Assembly: GCA_039679805.1 (NCBI GenBank)
Contig: JBDKUD010000270.1
Span: forward strand, 1-8,850
Length of the DNA stretch: 8,850 nt
Direction of reading: 5' to 3'
DNA from: JBDKUD01 sp039679805
Lineage (GTDB): Bacteria > Bacillota > Syntrophomonadia > Syntrophomonadales > Syntrophomonadaceae
Part shown: piece after piece, positions 6,363 to 8,850 of the stretch
Position numbering within the stretch: position 1 is the stretch's first letter
How the letters are laid out: each line of letters begins with the position of its first letter
Made by a program: the position numbers and the translations under genes
Notes under the pieces: generated by a model
Told to the model about the DNA's origin: nothing
Seen by the model: the letters and a program-made list of their open reading frames with translations, nothing else
Databases searched by the model: none

Positions 6363-6554
6363 ATGTCTGTATTAAAACAGGCCGTCATTCCGCTGGGCAG
6401 GCCATTATATATACCTAAAGAGGGGATTGCCAAAGAAGACCTGGAGATAGAATCCAGCGGCGATTATAAATTAATTGAGCAGGCCGATCATTTCATTATT
6501 AAGAATGACGAATGCTGCAGAAGTATACAGGTTATCGTTAAAACCAAGGAATAG
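6363..6554 (+). CDS. orphan 63-residue protein
   Basis: A small acidic-to-neutral soluble protein that I do not recognise. A good ribosome binding site (GGAAAGGAG, 6346-6354) lies eight bases before the ATG, and the gene fits snugly between the MtnA-like and M24 genes, so it is very likely translated. The translation alternates charged and hydrophobic residues (ends IQVIVKTKE), has a vicinal cysteine pair (ECCRS, near residues 50-54), and lacks membrane segments. The Cys-Cys pair could bind metal or form a disulfide, but nothing proves this. It may be a small partner subunit or regulator of a neighbour. Stop is TAG. Confidence 0.62.
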   Translation: MSVLKQAVIPLGRPLYIPKEGIAKEDLEIESSGDYKLIEQADHFIIKNDECCRSIQVIVKTKE

Positions 6555-6594
6555 GTTATCATGCACGAGCCGGAGGATAGAACGGTAGACATAG

Positions 6595-6645
6595 CGAGGC
6601 GTTGCCTCGTTCAGCGGTGTGAAGAAACTGCCCCGCAGTTTCTTC
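6595..6645. repeat. two tandem perfect hairpins in an intergenic segment
   Basis: CGAGGC-GTT-GCCTCG (6595-6609) is a six-pair stem with a three-base loop. Eleven bases later 6621-6631 pairs perfectly with 6635-6645 (eleven pairs, loop CCC). The flanks AACG at 6581-6584 and CGTT at 6646-6649 can also pair, enclosing both hairpins in a three-way junction. No T tract follows and the ribosome binding site of the M24 gene comes directly after, so this is not an ordinary terminator. It could be a REP/REPIN-like interspersed repeat, an mRNA processing or stability element, or a regulatory leader for the M24 gene. Confidence 0.6.
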
Positions 6646-6667
6646 CGTTGCTTAAAGGAGGAAAGGT

Positions 6668-7849
6668 ATGCTGACCAGGGGAGAATTGCACGAACGTATT
6701 TCAAAACTGCAAACCGTAATCATAGCTAATCACTGTGACGCTGTTTTAATAATACAGAATGTTGATTTGTATTATTATAGCGGCACTATGCAAAATGCGC
6801 AGTTATCTATACCTGCAACAGGTGAACCGGTGCTATTTTGCCGGAAAAGTTCGGAGCGGGCGAAACAGGAATGCCCCTGGCCGGTAATTGCACTCCCCAA
6901 TTATAAATTAATACCGGAAAAGTTATTGGCCGCTGGTTTAAAGCTGCCCAAACGGCTGGGACTGGAGTTAGATGTTATTCCTACCGCTGCCTACTTCGTT
7001 TGTTTAAAAATCTTTTCTAATGCAGACATAGTTGATGCAAGCAATTGGATTAGAAATCAGCGCTCCATTAAAAGTCCTTATGAGATAGAATTTTTACGTC
7101 AAGGCGGAGAAAAAATGGCCCGGGTGTTCAGCCAGGTTCCTCAGATTCTCAGGCCCGGTATTTCTGAATTGGAATGTGCTGCTGAAGTGGAACGACTGGC
7201 CAGGCAATTGGGACATCAAGGGTGTATTCGCATCCGCGGATATAATCAAGAATTATTTTTTGGCCATCTGCTGGCTGGTGAGAATGGTGCCATTGCCAGT
7301 TTCAATGATGGTGCTACTGGTGGTAAGGGTCTGGGCCCATTCTTTCCTCAGGGGCCCAGCGAGAAAAAAATTGCCGTCAATGAACCAATAGCATTAGATT
7401 ATGTAGGAGTATTTGATGGTTATATGGTTGATCAAACCCGTTTGTTCGTAATAGGATCACTGCCCGCCAAGCTCTGCGATGCATTCCAAACTGCCCTGGA
7501 GATACAGGAAGAGATTATTGCTCTAGTTAAACCTGGTATTATGGCTGACGAACTATATAATATTGCCTTGAAAAGGGTTGAGAACGCCGGTCTGAGCGAG
7601 AACTTTATGGGATACGGTCCTGGCAGGGCAAAATTTGTTGGTCATGGAATAGGCTTGGAAATGGATGAATTACCCGTTCTGGCCAGAGGATTTCATGTGC
7701 CCCTGGAAGAAGGGATGGTAATTGCACTGGAGCCAAAGTTCGTTTTTCCCGGCCTGGGAGTGGTTGGCATAGAGAACACGTGGCTGGTAACCAAAACGGG
7801 CAAAGAAAAAATAACCGACTTCCCCGATGATCTGGTAGTCATTAAGTAA
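6668..7849 (+). CDS. M24-family (aminopeptidase P fold) metalloprotein, noncanonical
   Basis: A 393-residue cytoplasmic protein with an N-terminal creatinase-like domain (about 1-130) and a C-terminal pita-bread M24 domain (about 135-393). All five dinuclear metal ligands are present: Asp244, Asp255 (in DQTR), His326 (in GHGIGLE), Glu355 (in LEP) and Glu369 (in GIENT). The usual call would be Xaa-Pro aminopeptidase. However, the histidines that shape the aminopeptidase P active site (His243, His350 and His361 of the E. coli enzyme) align with Ser211, Lys322 and Asp333. M24 proteins also include creatinases and a DMSP lyase, so a non-peptidase reaction is possible. AAAGGAGGAAAGG precedes the ATG. 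The preceding gap holds tandem hairpins that may control it. Confidence 0.82.
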   Translation: MLTRGELHERISKLQTVIIANHCDAVLIIQNVDLYYYSGTMQNAQLSIPATGEPVLFCRKSSERAKQECPWPVIALPNYKLIPEKLLAAGLKLPKRLGLELDVIPTAAYFVCLKIFSNADIVDASNWIRNQRSIKSPYEIEFLRQGGEKMARVFSQVPQILRPGISELECAAEVERLARQLGHQGCIRIRGYNQELFFGHLLAGENGAIASFNDGATGGKGLGPFFPQGPSEKKIAVNEPIALDYVGVFDGYMVDQTRLFVIGSLPAKLCDAFQTALEIQEEIIALVKPGIMADELYNIALKRVENAGLSENFMGYGPGRAKFVGHGIGLEMDELPVLARGFHVPLEEGMVIALEPKFVFPGLGVVGIENTWLVTKTGKEKITDFPDDLVVIK

Positions 7850-7889
7850 TTTTGCTTTTATTTATGTTTGGCCATAGGAGGAGCATTTG

Positions 7890-8222
7890 ATGAGTGATGG
7901 GACAGCTTTAGAGTCACTGGAAATAATACTGGTTAATACGGCCTTGGGAAAAGTTAAATACGCAGGTTTGGGAGGAACATTTGCAGCTCTAGTGGATGCT
8001 TGCCTTAGAAAGAAAGCCTTACCAGGGTTCTATAATGACAAGTTAATTAAGACAGCTGAATATAAGGATGATAAGCTGGTTCTTGTACTTGCGGGAAGCA
8101 AAACGGATTTTGAGTTGCTATCTACGCTGGATATAGCAGTTAGAAACATTGGCGCATTCCCGTTTGATAGAGATGCTTCCAGACTACTTACCGTAGAAGT
8201 AAGCTGTGAAGTAGAGATATAA
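7890..8222 (+). CDS. orphan 110-residue protein
   Basis: A small soluble protein that I do not recognise. The ATG at 7890 lies six bases after AGGAGGAG and is preferred to the adjoining TTG at 7887. The sequence looks like a mixed alpha/beta domain: a strand (IILVNTALGKVKYAGLGG), a helix (AALVDACLRK), a strand (KLVLVLAG), a helix, and a final strand (LLTVEVSCEVEI). It could be a ligand-binding or regulatory domain. A faint resemblance to the HutP fold around its first helix is too weak to use. Its place 41 bases before the dehydratase-like gene suggests a linked role. Confidence 0.65.
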   Translation: MSDGTALESLEIILVNTALGKVKYAGLGGTFAALVDACLRKKALPGFYNDKLIKTAEYKDDKLVLVLAGSKTDFELLSTLDIAVRNIGAFPFDRDASRLLTVEVSCEVEI

Positions 8223-8263
8223 ACTTTACAGAGTAGACAATTAATATGGAGGAGGAGATCATT

Positions 8264-8850
8264 ATGCCGATGAAAACAGCCGCGGAATATATTGAAAGCG
8301 TGAAATCACTAACTCCCAAGGTTTATGTAGCTGGCAAGAGGGTTGAAAACATGTTGGAAAATGCTACTACCTTGTCGGTGATTAGAGCTACTGCTAAAAT
8401 TTACGAATTAGCCGAAGAACCTAAATATAAGGAAATCATGGTAGCCACTTCTCATCTTACTGGTGAACCCATCAACCGCAATCTGAATGTCGCCAGGAGC
8501 AACTATGATCTGGATATGAGAGCCGAAATGGCGTTATTGACCAGCCAAATGCTAGGTACCTGTAATTATCGGTGCGTGGGTTGTGATACTTTAAATGCCC
8601 TGGCCAGCTCCACATGGGAAATGGACCAGGAAATGGGTACCGACTATAATCAGCGGTTAAACACCTATCTGAAATGGGTGCAGGACAATGATTTAGCCTG
8701 TTCCGGAGCTATTACCGACCCGAAAGGGGACCGGTTTAAGAGACCATCGGAGCAAGAAGATCCGGATATGCACCTGCGGGTGGTGGAGAAGCGGGAAGAC
8801 GGAATCATTGTTCGGGGAGCGAAAGTAAGCCAGAGCGGGGCAATCGGCGC
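8264..8850 (+). CDS. 4-hydroxybutyryl-CoA dehydratase-type protein, 3' end cut by window
   Basis: The first 195 codons (plus two bases) of a protein of the 4-hydroxyphenylacetate 3-hydroxylase/4-hydroxybutyryl-CoA dehydratase (AbfD) family. AbfD is a cytoplasmic [4Fe-4S], FAD enzyme that dehydrates 4-hydroxybutyryl-CoA to crotonyl-CoA and isomerises vinylacetyl-CoA. The N-terminal KTAAEYIESVK, the TGEPINRN segment, RCVGCDTLNAL, TDPKGDR and VEKREDGIIVRGAK match that family closely. Cys100 and Cys104 (CNYRC) match cluster ligands Cys99 and Cys103 of the Clostridium enzyme. This argues for an Fe-S dehydratase rather than a flavin monooxygenase; ligands His292 and Cys299 lie beyond the edge. A strong GGAGGAGGAG (8248-8257) precedes the ATG. 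Compared with AbfD as I recall it, about four residues are missing just before Cys100, so substrate may differ. Confidence 0.85.
   Translation, partial: MPMKTAAEYIESVKSLTPKVYVAGKRVENMLENATTLSVIRATAKIYELAEEPKYKEIMVATSHLTGEPINRNLNVARSNYDLDMRAEMALLTSQMLGTCNYRCVGCDTLNALASSTWEMDQEMGTDYNQRLNTYLKWVQDNDLACSGAITDPKGDRFKRPSEQEDPDMHLRVVEKREDGIIVRGAKVSQSGAIG

Noticed and set aside
5181..6554. Three consecutive genes ending in TAG, with open frames after each stop, suggesting pyrrolysine read-through
   Set aside because: The proteins are complete by family length at the stops (for the MtnA-like and four-cysteine proteins), good ribosome binding sites follow, and no methylamine methyltransferase context is present.
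7890..8222. HutP-like antiterminator
   Set aside because: Only a short, weak resemblance around one helix; the characteristic C-terminal region is not visible.

Overview
The window looks like part of an anaerobic, Gram-positive (Bacillota, Clostridia-type) genome. The evidence is strong AGGAGG-type ribosome binding sites, GTG and probable TTG starts, moderate-to-low GC genes with an AT-rich leader, and oxygen-sensitive enzyme families (adenosylcobalamin mutase, a [4Fe-4S]/flavin hydroxyacyl-CoA dehydratase relative). A syntrophic or fermentative member of the Peptococcaceae/Syntrophomonadaceae kind would fit, but the sequence does not prove a genus. All convincing genes lie on the + strand with short gaps and probably form one or two operons.

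Layout: positions 1-750 hold no convincing intact gene. They contain a possible decayed minus-strand membrane-protein remnant at the left edge, a promoter-like site followed by a good intrinsic terminator (a possible small RNA of about 80 nt), and an AT-rich leader with scattered short repeats. From 760 to 4450 lies a coherent cobalamin module: a CobA-type cob(I)alamin adenosyltransferase, the large catalytic subunit of an acyl-CoA mutase, its separate B12-binding small subunit, and a MeaB/ArgK-family G-protein chaperone. The adenosyltransferase makes AdoCbl, the chaperone loads and protects it, and the two-subunit mutase uses it. Active-site positions (Phe90, Gln208) resemble isobutyryl-CoA mutase rather than methylmalonyl-CoA mutase, and the adjoining substrate-channel segment departs from every mutase class I can recall.

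From 4647 to the right edge a second group follows: a C_GCAxxG_C_C four-cysteine protein, an MtnA/eIF2B-fold sugar-phosphate isomerase relative, an orphan 63-residue protein, an intergenic segment with two tandem hairpins, an M24 (aminopeptidase P fold) protein, an orphan 110-residue protein, and the first 195 codons of a 4-hydroxybutyryl-CoA dehydratase-type protein that runs off the window. The MtnA-like protein keeps the catalytic Cys/Asp but has lost the RGAP motif. The M24 protein keeps all five metal ligands but lacks the three histidines typical of Xaa-Pro aminopeptidase. Both therefore look repurposed.

Working together (inference): an isobutyryl/butyryl-type mutase and a 4-hydroxybutyryl-CoA dehydratase-type enzyme would both feed the butyryl-CoA/crotonyl-CoA node, so the region may serve degradation or interconversion of short branched or hydroxylated acids. 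The role of the MtnA-like, M24 and small orphan proteins in such a pathway is unknown, and they are the most likely place for something undescribed.
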